NCBI GenBank assembly: GCA_009859145.1
Contig: VRVR01000033.1
Coordinates: 235,966-299,965 of the forward strand
DNA from: Andalucia godoyi
Lineage: Eukaryota; Discoba; Jakobea; Jakobida; Andaluciidae
DNA: 64,000 nucleotides
Direction: 5' to 3'
Part shown: positions 29,459-38,400 of the stretch, one piece after another
How the letters are laid out: every line of letters begins with the position of its first letter
How positions within the stretch are numbered: position 1 is the first letter of the stretch
Notes under the pieces: generated by a model
Seen by the model: the letters and a program-made list of their open reading frames with translations, nothing else
The model's database searches: none
Told to the model about the DNA's origin: nothing
Translations under genes and position numbers: made by a program

Positions 29459-29981
29459 CTAGTCGTCAGGTAGAAATCGCTTTCGGTCAAGGCACGGCCC
29501 AGATGCGCCATGACCAGCTCTGCGGACTTCATGGGGCACGTGTCTGTCTGTTTGGCGCGGCTCTGCGAAACTCCAATCGTCACTGCTACCAGGGTTGCGT
29601 CGGTCTGTCCCTCTGCATCTCGCGGAGTCCTCCCGAGGCCCTATCATCATGCTTCGATTGTTCGAAACGGGATTATTGCTGGGGCCGCACTCATGATGAA
29701 CGCCCGCCGCTTTGGGTACAACAGACATCTGCTGGAGCTCCTGTCGAAGACGCTTGATCTCTGCATCCTTTCGGTCGATTTCCTCCCGCGCTGTCTTGAA
29801 CAAGCAGGAAATGTTGTTTAGAAGAATCTTGTTTACGCTCGCGAGCTTTGCGTTTTGCTTCTGCAACTGGCTGTTTCGTTCCTTCAGCTCAGATATAAGC
29901 TCTATTTGTGAGGCGAAAGCATTCTGGATAGATCGCCGCAATCTGTCAGTACGCCCACCAGAAAAAAGAGAAAAAGGAAGC

Positions 29982-30026
<45 letters not shown>

Positions 30027-30233
30027 AGAAGAAGAAGAAGAAGAAGAAGAAGAAGAAGAAGAAGAAGAAGAAGAAGAAGAAGAAGCAGAAGAAGAAGCAG
30101 AAGCAGGAGGAGGAGGAGGAGGAGGAGGAGAACAAGATAAGCGACGTCATACGGGAGCTGGAAAGTCAAGATCCGCGTACAGATCCACTTGCGGTGGTTC
30201 GCTCTTCGAGAACCCGGGATTGCCTGTATCCAT
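29459..30233 (-). CDS. Spliced coiled-coil protein resembling the FLASH (CASP8AP2) N-terminus
   Basis: Exon 1 is 30233-30153 (MDTGNPGFSKSEPP..., ending YADLDFPAP). The intron is 30152-29924, 229 nt, with donor GTATGA and acceptor CTATCCAG. Exon 2 is 29923-29459. Both junctions are phase 0, giving 181 residues. The coiled coil contains LNNISCLFKTAREEIDRKDAE. With the upstream YADLD motif, this resembles the N-terminal part of animal FLASH, a histone pre-mRNA processing and S-phase factor; that resemblance is from memory. The intron holds CTT, CTG and CTC repeats, which an unspliced reading would turn into about 60 leucines. The C-terminal 90 residues are disordered. Splice choice is inferred. 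Confidence 0.55.
29985..30130. repeat. Compound trinucleotide repeat (CAG, AAG, AGG) inside an intron
   Basis: About 145 bp of near-perfect trinucleotide repeats on the plus strand: CAG units (29985-30020), AAG units (about 30021-30100) and AGG units (about 30108-30129). In the gene model above it is intronic and forms the pyrimidine-rich tract on the coding strand. Confidence 0.85.
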
Positions 30234-30833
30234 CAAACCGGAATCCGCAACTTGATGTAAATCACCCGAAGGAAAAAGAGAGAGACAGAAGGCAATCCGA
30301 GTGCAAATGAACCCTCTTTTTTGGTGCTGCGACGTTTTTGTTTTGCCGGAGGGGCGGTTTCAGAACATCGGGGCGAGTCAAGTCGAAAAACCAGCGGTCC
30401 TCAAAGCGATGAACGCGCAATAAAAAACTCCCGCTCCGTACGACCAGACGAGTCCACTGAATCCACAGAGGGAGCGGGGGCCGCGAGGTTCACACTTTTT
30501 TAACAGCCTCGCAAGTTGCCAAGCCCGCGGAGGAGAAGTGCTTCCATAAGCAGGAAACCAATTTCCGAATGGTGGAGAATAAACAAGAAAATACAATTTT
30601 ATCTTGTCGATTTGCCGGCAGTCCGGGTGGGGGTTTGGCGACTCGGGAGATCCCTTGTCCAGCTGAAAGTCCTCAGCTGCTGTAATCAAACAAACCAACA
30701 AAAAAGGCCTCTATTTTACCAATTGTATTTAGCTTGCAGCAAAGATTGAAAGAAAAAATAAAATTACATTTAGCGAGTGCGAGTGAGGGTGAGAGCGTGT
30801 GAGTGGCAAAGCGAGAAGCAAAAAAAAAAAAAA

Positions 30834-30865
<32 letters not shown>

Positions 30866-30873
30866 TGAGGAAA
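30234..30873. promoter_or_regulatory. Bidirectional promoter region between FLASH-like gene and HslV
   Basis: Two divergent genes start at its borders. It contains a GACA tetranucleotide run (about 30837-30865) ending 9 bp before the HslV ATG, and a poly-A tract before it. A 38-codon frame at 30307-30423 (MNPLFWCCDVFVLPEG...) looks protein-like but is too short to call. A GC-rich block lies near 30465-30490. No tRNA-like fold was recognised. Confidence 0.5.
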
Positions 30874-31557
30874 ATGATGGTGCAGCGTATGGTGGGAGGA
30901 TCGTTGAGGATCACTAGCTTTCGGTGTTTTTCGAGCGTGTCAGAGATTCACGGAACGACGGTGCTTTGTGTGCGTCGAGGAAGGGATCTTGTGATGGCTG
31001 CGGATGGGCAAGTGACGATGGGGAGTGTAGTGTTGAAGCCGAATGCCCGCAAGATCCGGACGATGGGCGAGCGTGGAGAGGTGCTTGTTGGGTTTGCTGG
31101 ATCCACCGCGGATGCAATGACGTTGTACGAGCGTCTGGAGGAGAAGCTGAATGAGCACCCAGGTCAGTTGCAGAGATCCTGTGTGGAACTTGCAAAGCTT
31201 TGGCGGACAGATAAGTTTCTTCGCAAACTGGAGGCGTTGATGATTGTCGCGGACAAGCAAGTCACGCTCACTATCACCGGGAATGGAGACGTGTTTGAAC
31301 CGGTCGACGGCGTCATGGCGATCGGATCGGGAGGCTCGTTTGCATTGGCTGCAGCACGCGCCATGGTGGACGTCGCTCCGCCGTCAATGACTGCCGAGGA
31401 CATCGCTCGCAAGGCCATCTCCATCGCAGCAGACATGTGCATTTACACCAACCATGAAATTACCCTCAAGAAAATCGAATCAGCACTCGGCGACGTCTCC
31501 TCCACGAGCCCCACACCCGGCCAACCACTACAACCTGGTCGCAGCGACTCCCTATAG
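30874..31557 (+). CDS. HslV: HslV/ClpQ-type threonine protease, mitochondrial
   Basis: The 227-residue protein has a basic, Ser-rich leader ([19 protein letters not shown]) followed by [24 protein letters not shown]. Thr28 aligns with the catalytic Thr1 of bacterial HslV, and the leader looks like a mitochondrial presequence whose removal would expose it. The later motifs [45 protein letters not shown] and [12 protein letters not shown] are typical of the family. HslV forms a double hexamer and works with the ATPase HslU, which is not in this window. The last 25 residues are a Ser/Pro-rich extension. The ATG at 30874 was chosen over an upstream GTG. Single exon. Confidence 0.95.
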   Translation: MMVQRMVGGSLRITSFRCFSSVSEIHGTTVLCVRRGRDLVMAADGQVTMGSVVLKPNARKIRTMGERGEVLVGFAGSTADAMTLYERLEEKLNEHPGQLQRSCVELAKLWRTDKFLRKLEALMIVADKQVTLTITGNGDVFEPVDGVMAIGSGGSFALAAARAMVDVAPPSMTAEDIARKAISIAADMCIYTNHEITLKKIESALGDVSSTSPTPGQPLQPGRSDSL

Positions 31558-31924
31558 AATACGTAAACGGTAACATGCACAAAAAATAAAATAAATAAAT
31601 AAATTAATTAAGAAAGAAAGAAAGAGGACACTTCGGTTGGCCGTCGTAGATGCATGGTACGAAGATACATGCACGTGGCAACTGCGAATACTTTCCTTTG
31701 TAGTTTGTTGCATCATTGACGAGCTACGACGATCAAATCGGGAAAACACACACGAAGTTCGGACAGTGTGCCCTTTCAGTCTTCTTGATGACGAATCTTC
31801 ATTTCATTGTTTCCCGAGTCTAGAGTCTGGAGTCTCGACACCCCACGAAATATTGAAGATCGGCGTGCATCTCCTTTTCTTCTTTATTTTTGTTCAATGA
31901 CCATGCGCTTCTGACTGGTGAGCA
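31558..31924. other. Intergenic region upstream of IRE1
   Basis: This gap lies between co-oriented HslV and IRE1. It contains an AAAT/AAAG-rich stretch (about 31585-31625) that probably includes the HslV polyadenylation region. No open frame with an ATG and protein-like sequence was seen. Confidence 0.55.
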
Positions 31925-34564
31925 ATGAGGTGTTCCTTGGGGCTTTGCATTTTTGCTGTTTTTGCACTCTCATTCGCACTCGCGACGTCTGCGCGACCTT
32001 CGCGAATATCGCAGTCTGCGACGGACTCCTCGTCTTCGGAGCCGGTTTCGTTGCCGTCCGCTCCCTCTCGCGTTGTGTCATCCCTGTTCCTTGCACACAC
32101 TCTGGATGGATACTTGCATGGAATTGATGCGTTTGCGGGAACCGTCCTTTGGTCCACGTCGCTTGGGTCGTCGATAGTTGGCTTTCACTATCACGAGGAG
32201 TTTATCAACGATGCAAACGACGTCGTGGTCCCGTCAACGGACGGCAATCTCTTCGTGTATGACAACCACGGCACGCTGCGGCGGTCAGCCGTCTCTGTGG
32301 AAGACGCAGTTTCACGATCCCCGTTCCTGAACAATGATGGCACTTTGTTTCTGGGTTCCAAGAACTCGTCCATTGCGTTTGTCGACGCGTCAACGGGAGA
32401 CATTTCCTATGGTCCTTCGAAGGGGTTTATTCCAGTTGGCCACGCTTCGTATACAATCAAGGGATTGGATGCCGACTCGAAGCGAGAAAAATTCCATTTA
32501 ACGTATTCGAAGCTCTCCACAGTCGCGTCATGTCCGCTCCCCTTTGAATCCAGCTGGTTTTTCCAGAGCTTTCATTCCAAAGCGTTAGGCGGCGGTGGCG
32601 GTGGCGGTGGTGCCGGACAAGTTCCGGCTGCACTGGCGACACTCAGCGGAAGACTTCGATTTTACTTGCATGTCGGGGATGGACGAAAGCCACTGCCGGA
32701 TGTGCACCTGCATTCTCCCGTTGTGTCTCTGTTTCATGTGGACTCGACTGCAGCAGAAGACGTTGCACTGGTTCCGGTTTCACTCTCAACCCTCGCTTCC
32801 GTACCACAAGACGTTCTTGAGCAAGTTTCGCAGTTCGTGACAGCAGGCCAATCTACCCTTGTTTTGGTCAATGAAATTGATGGAACAAGAGTCGCTTTCG
32901 AGCGCCCCATGGCGTTGCCGTTCGGTGCAACAGACTCCGCCTTGTCCATTGTCTCTTCCAGCTTTCCAGGTTTGGCAACCTTTGAGTATCCGTCTTCCGC
33001 AGAAATCCATGCCGTGGAACTGCCAGCACCGAAACGTGGTGTAGCTGCGGAGACGGTTCTGAACGACTCGGCGAGGACCGCGCTGCCGTATGGTGAGATG
33101 GAGGAATCGCGTGCTGCATTTCCGAGGGAGTGGATCCTTGTGACGTGGTTCCTCCTCTTGATCGTCTCGTTGATTGCAGTGGTTATTCTTATGAGCAGAA
33201 GACGAGTGAAACGGTCTCATAAGATGATGGAGTCGACGCTTGTGACCAAGCATGAGGCTTCTGTCGCAACGGAGTTCGCCGATGCGGTGGCCGAGAAGGA
33301 GAAGTCGCCAAGTCTGGACCCCTCGAATGGATCAAGAATATGGCTGGAAGACGGCGCCGTTCAGGTTGGCAGGCTGCGTGTCTCCTCAAAGGTTCTGGGG
33401 CTTGGAAGCCACGGGACAATTGTTTTCGAAGGGTTTTGGGAAGGTCGCACAGTGGCAGTGAAGAGACTCTTGAAAATGTTTTTCCACACTGCAGATCGCG
33501 AAATCAGCGCCCTTATTTCTGCGGATGATCACCCGAATGTCATCCGTTATTACGCTCGAGAAGAAGACCACGAGTTTGTCTACCTTGCCGTGGAGAAATG
33601 CTCCCAGTCCCTTGTTGATTTCGTTTCCTCCACCAGTAAGAGTGACCTGTTGTCTCGTCCTCGACTCCGTGCGCATCTGCAGATGATTGCAGTGGACATT
33701 GTGCGTGGCGTTGCACATCTTCACTCTTTGAATATTGTTCATCGAGATCTGAAGCCGCACAACGTTCTGCTGGATGCCTCCGGCAGAGCAAAGATATCCG
33801 ACATGGGTCTTGCAAAGAAGCTCGACGGAAATCAGCTCAGCTTTGTGTCCGCGTCCACGCACGCCGTTGGCACCCAAGGTTGGCAAGCACCAGAAGTTCT
33901 GAAATCCGAGAAGCAGACGGTCGCAGTCGATCTCTTCTCTCTAGGGTGCTTGGTGTACTATGTGCTGAGCGGAGGAGATCATCCTTTTGGATCGGAGCGT
34001 ACGGACCGGGACCACAATATCCTGAATAACCACTTGCAGCTGCCTCCTCCGCAGTCGAGCCGCTTCTGCGACCCGTTTCTGCGAGACCTTGTCACTCGAT
34101 TGTGCGATCCAGTATATTCCAACCGGCCGTCGCTGGTGACGGTCAAGGCGCATCCTGTGTTTTGGGACACTGAACAGCGGATGCAATTTTTATCCGACGT
34201 TTCCGATCAGATTGCAAAGGAGCGCGAGGCCAATCCTATATACAGTATTCTTGAATCGTTTGCTGCCGAAATTTTTCGTGGGTCTCGTACGTGGGACATC
34301 TATCTCGACGAATCCGTTCGCACTGCAGCGTTTTCATTTAAGCGCTACGACGCCACTCTGGTCCGTGAGCTGCTCCGTGTCATTCGTAATATGAAGGCTC
34401 ATTATCGCGAGTATCCAGACCGAGTGCAACGGATCCTGCACGCGCCGTCAGGGATTCTCGACTACTTTGTCGAGGAGCGCCGCTTCCCGTCTTTGCTGTG
34501 GCGCGTGTGGAAACTTGCAGAGATTTACTTCAAGGATCGAGAAGCCATCAAACGGTACTACTGA
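31925..34564 (+). CDS. ERN1: IRE1, ER stress sensor kinase/endoribonuclease
   Basis: The 879-residue protein has a signal peptide (~1-23) and a luminal propeller-like domain beginning SSLFLAHTLDGYLHGIDAFAGTVLW. A Gly-rich loop (near residue 225) is encoded by a GGCGGT repeat. One membrane segment spans about 403-424. The kinase domain has the Gly-rich loop LGLGSHG (~490), HRDLKPHN with Asp608, and DMG at 626-628 in place of DFG. The C-terminal KEN RNase domain (~745-879) keeps Asn822 and His826 in RNMKAHYRE, matching catalytic Asn906 and His910 of the human enzyme. It should sense unfolded protein in the ER and splice or degrade mRNA. DMG is unusual for kinases generally but I am not sure it is unusual for IRE1. 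Single exon. Confidence 0.95.
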   Translation: MRCSLGLCIFAVFALSFALATSARPSRISQSATDSSSSEPVSLPSAPSRVVSSLFLAHTLDGYLHGIDAFAGTVLWSTSLGSSIVGFHYHEEFINDANDVVVPSTDGNLFVYDNHGTLRRSAVSVEDAVSRSPFLNNDGTLFLGSKNSSIAFVDASTGDISYGPSKGFIPVGHASYTIKGLDADSKREKFHLTYSKLSTVASCPLPFESSWFFQSFHSKALGGGGGGGGAGQVPAALATLSGRLRFYLHVGDGRKPLPDVHLHSPVVSLFHVDSTAAEDVALVPVSLSTLASVPQDVLEQVSQFVTAGQSTLVLVNEIDGTRVAFERPMALPFGATDSALSIVSSSFPGLATFEYPSSAEIHAVELPAPKRGVAAETVLNDSARTALPYGEMEESRAAFPREWILVTWFLLLIVSLIAVVILMSRRRVKRSHKMMESTLVTKHEASVATEFADAVAEKEKSPSLDPSNGSRIWLEDGAVQVGRLRVSSKVLGLGSHGTIVFEGFWEGRTVAVKRLLKMFFHTADREISALISADDHPNVIRYYAREEDHEFVYLAVEKCSQSLVDFVSSTSKSDLLSRPRLRAHLQMIAVDIVRGVAHLHSLNIVHRDLKPHNVLLDASGRAKISDMGLAKKLDGNQLSFVSASTHAVGTQGWQAPEVLKSEKQTVAVDLFSLGCLVYYVLSGGDHPFGSERTDRDHNILNNHLQLPPPQSSRFCDPFLRDLVTRLCDPVYSNRPSLVTVKAHPVFWDTEQRMQFLSDVSDQIAKEREANPIYSILESFAAEIFRGSRTWDIYLDESVRTAAFSFKRYDATLVRELLRVIRNMKAHYREYPDRVQRILHAPSGILDYFVEERRFPSLLWRVWKLAEIYFKDREAIKRYY

Positions 34565-34677
34565 TTTTCCAGTGTGATTTCTCCAATTTTTTATTTGGCT
34601 CGTGAAAACCCGATTTACTATTTATTGTTTAGCGATTTCTAACAAGGCTGATTCCTGATGCGATGGGGCCACGGAGA

Positions 34678-35058
34678 TCATTGGATCTGTTGCATCAGCT
34701 GCATTTGTTGGGCCGCTTGTTCCTGCGCATCATTACAATGAAATTTTTGTAAATATCATCATCAAAAAGTGAAAACAACAACAAACTGTGTCAGCAGAAT
34801 CGCTCTTTTTCGATCAATCACGCAGCGAAAAACAAGGATAACCATAATATACAAAAGAAGGGCACACAGAGAAGAAAGGCGGCATACCTGGACCATTTTA
34901 GCAAGCTCTTCAGCGGGCGGAGGAAGAAAGAAGTCGCCGTAGTTCTTGATGACGACAATCGCTCCAACAACAATTCCGATGTTTCTCAGGAAACGCAGCG
35001 TCTTGGATCGCTTCTCAGGAATTGCAAACTCGGACTTGATAGCGTCAATAATCGTCAT
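34678..35058 (-). CDS. Small spliced single-pass membrane protein (71 residues)
   Basis: Exon 1 is 35058-34888 (57 codons). The intron is 34887-34723, 165 nt, with donor CAG|GTATGC and acceptor GATGCGCAG. Exon 2 is 34722-34678 (EQAAQQMQLMQQIQ then stop). Both junctions are phase 0. The protein begins MTIIDAIKSEFAIPEKRSK, has one hydrophobic segment (FLRNIGIVVGAIVVI) and ends in a Gln/Met-rich helix. Size, basic flank and single segment recall small mitochondrial translocase or respiratory-chain subunits, but no family is assigned. Without splicing the frame runs into T-rich intron sequence, so the intron is well supported by sequence. Confidence 0.7.
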
Positions 35059-35482
35059 TTTTATTAATCTCCTGCTCGGCTAGCCGCGGCTCAACAAGAT
35101 GACGGAGAGAGAATAAGACGAAAACGTCAATGCCAGCGAAGAAGTTTTTGCTTTTCGATTCAGAAACTTTTTTAGATATGCAGTTCGCTCTCTGGCATCA
35201 AGGCACGCTGCATCAAATCCTCAGTTTCGGAACCCGAAGAACGAATGCTCTGGCTTCTGACCATTCCCCCCCGCTTCAAAACGACTTGGGAGGGGTTCTT
35301 CCTCTGTTGTTATTTTATTTTTTAATGGTGTTACTTACTAATTTTATTATCATTTTATAATTATAGTTATCATTTCATATTTACATTTGTAGCTGTTATT
35401 TTTTTGCGTGTACTACCGCTTCAATTTTTCCAATAGTGTTTTTCTCCCGTTTTCCCTTTCTTCTCTCTCCATCGAAAGACAA
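35059..35482. promoter_or_regulatory. Divergent promoter region, AT-rich
   Basis: This lies between the small membrane-protein gene (minus) and the giant armadillo gene (plus). The right half (about 35300-35410) is very AT-rich. A 76-codon frame at 35130-35360 starts with an ATG but ends in poly-hydrophobic AT-rich translation and is not called. Confidence 0.5.
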
Positions 35483-38400
35483 ATGTCAGGAAGGCCGGCG
35501 TCTGCGGTTTCGTCGCGGTCGGATGCTCCGATCGTCCCGTCTGCGGACGTATCGTTTGGCGAGCCTTCGCGATCCATGTTTGCTCTGGGTTCGGTGTTTC
35601 TCGACGAGACGTCGCACATCAATTTCGTTCCTGGAGAGCCTCTCAAGCCCCACATCACCAAGCTTGTGAATTGCATCTATGATGGAGACCTCGCGTCGCA
35701 GCGAGATTCGCTGTTTCTGATTGGTAAGGCCATTTCGCAGCCGTCTGCTGCGGAGAATGCAGATGTTGTCAATGTTCTAAAATCCATGGGGATTTGCGAG
35801 CCTGTTCTGCAGTGTCTAGAGAGCGATGCATCGTCGGATCTGCGAAGAGCCTCCCTGCGTCTGCTTTGCAATCTGTCCTCGGCTGATGACTCCGTCTCTG
35901 TGGAGATTCGACAGTTGGGCGGGTTGTCGCGCGTGTTGGACTGTCTGGTCCCGGATCCCGAACTCGAATCGTTGGAGACAGTAAGAGCGGCTTTAAGAAC
36001 AATCTGCAACCTGTCGATTAATGATCAAAACAAGGTCGAGATCCGGCTGCTTGGAGGACTGCCGAAGCTGGTGTCAGCACTCGAGCTGGAAGACTCGCGG
36101 ACGAAGCTGGATGCTCTTCGCGCTGTATGCAATCTTTCGATTGATCCGTCGAATCGTGTAGCTCTCGGGATTCTTGGAGTCTGTCCATTCGTGATCAACG
36201 CGCTGCAAGAACACATTGATGACGAAGAATGTACCCGCTATTCTCTTGCTGCTCTGATCAACCTGTCTTCTGATTCCGTTAATGCCTCGCAGTTCATCCC
36301 TGCGGTTCCAGTCCTGGCCGACATCTTGCTCAACCCACGGTCGAATGGCATCCTCTTGTTTGCGACTCGAGCGCTGTGCACGCTTGCGTATGCTCTTCCG
36401 CTGGATGCTTCTGTGGTGGATGCTTCTGGGCATGTAATGGATTCCTGCGCTCTCTTTGAACCATGCTATGTCCCATTGCTGGGGCTGTCGAAACCAAGGG
36501 AGTCCACTGCGGATGACATTGCTTGCTACGCACTTACCACTGTGACCGCCCTGGTTCGCAATCCTGCGATTGCACATCGCCTCTGGAATGCCTTTGGGCT
36601 GCCGGACATTATTCTCTCGCAGCTTGGGTCCAAGAACACAGAGATTCGAAGATACGCGATTTCATTGACAACGGCCGTGTCTTGCTTGTATTCCGAATTC
36701 CTTTCAGACTTGGATTGCAGAGATTCAAAAATGCTGGCCGTGATGGCAAAGAATGTGCTCTCCAGAGACAGCAAGACCAAAAGAGCCGTTTTGCAATGCC
36801 TGCGTGCGTTTGCTGTATCCGTCGATAAGGTCAGGGTGTGCAGAGTGCTGAATGATTTGGGGGCATTTCGTGTTTTGGTGGATATCGCAGGCTCCGAGGC
36901 TCGACTGCCCGTTTCAGAGGAGACGCATGACGGTTTTGTTCCATCCTTACAAGATACATGGTCGTACTTAATTCCCGTAGCGTCTTTGCAGCTTTTAGCA
37001 ATTGCGTATGACTCGGAAAGCGTGTCGGCGTCGTCTCTGCCTCCAGCGATTCTTTCTCTCGTGGAGCAGCCGGATCAGATTGCCGCTATTGTTGCCAGGG
37101 AAACCGAAAGAGTCAATGATTTTGTTCTTCAGAAGCGTGGCCAACTGGAGGATATGCGGAAGAGTGTTCGGCAGTCGGCCCCCTTGGGTGTTGCAACGCC
37201 GGGGCAATCCAAAAAGGCTACGTATGCCGAACTGGAAGCCGAAAATTACCGGCTGCGTACCCAGCTGTCTGAATGCTCCGCAGCCGGCACTACCCGTGTC
37301 GACGATCTCGATATGACGCCACAGGAACTACGGGAATATGTGAGTGAGCTCGAATTGCGGAATCGCGCGCTGATTCGTCAAGCAGAGAGCTGGGCGGCCT
37401 TCAAGTCGGAACTGGAGAGTGCGCGATCACGTTCATTAACTGATCATCCCGATTCGAGGAACAGCGAAATCTCAATGTTGCAGAGCCAAATCAAACAGTT
37501 GGAAACAGATCTCGAGGATTCTGCCAGCAAGGAGCATTATGCAAATCAGAGAGTGGACGTTTTGGAGCGGGAGCTTGCGCAGGTCGTCGCAAGTCATGCT
37601 TCCAGTAATACGGTCGATGGGTCGCGTCATTTATCGAGCGAATCGTCTTCGCAGACTGCTGCACTTTCAGCAAGTTCTAATGGATATCCGTCGACGGAGG
37701 TGCTTAAACTGGAAGCGGAGAATGCAGACCTGGCACGGAGGATCGTGGAGTACGACGAACGGGTGCTCCTTCTTGAGAGTGAAATCGAGCGACACCGGTC
37801 TGTAGTGTCGAATGAAATTGTTCCAGGAGAGGCTCCCAGATCAGATGTCACTGACACGCCCGCATCTGCTGCGTCGTCTCATATGTTGGTGAGTTCCCAA
37901 TCGTCACAGGACGCGGAGGCCGAAATTCGACGCCTGCGTTTGGAACTCGATCGTGTTCGATCTATGCGTTCTGCGGAGTCTGTGGCCGCACACGAGAAAA
38001 TTTCGACTCTCGAACGCGAATTGTCACTCGCATTTGCACAGCCCGGACCAGCTGCTGTGGCGCCGGCTTCCGAGCCCTTGAAGCCGAATGTGTCGCATTC
38101 GAGTGCGCAGACACCATCGACACAGGCGCATGAACGTACCCTCGTTAGAGATCACTCCGAAACACTGGTCGACGCACATGCTCGTATCCAGTCGCTGGAG
38201 ACGGAGCTGCAGTCACAATCGCTTTTCTACGACAGTCAGAGGCTGAAAATGGAGAATACAATTACAACTTTGCAGGCCGAATTGCAGTTGGCACAGGCTC
38301 CTGAACAGGCTGTTTCGTCGGAGCCTCCATTGGCTGCGGTAGTTCCATTGCCTCAATCAGGTCACTCTTTCGAGGATACAGTCCGATCTCTTGAGAAAGA

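Noticed and set aside
29459-30169. Single long minus-strand frame with about 60 consecutive leucines
   Set aside because: It starts at TTG, and the leucines come from CTT/CTG/CTC repeats. A spliced model explains the region better.
35130-35360. 76-codon ATG frame upstream of the giant armadillo gene
   Set aside because: Its C-terminal half is translation of AT-rich DNA. It lies in a divergent promoter and has no family match.
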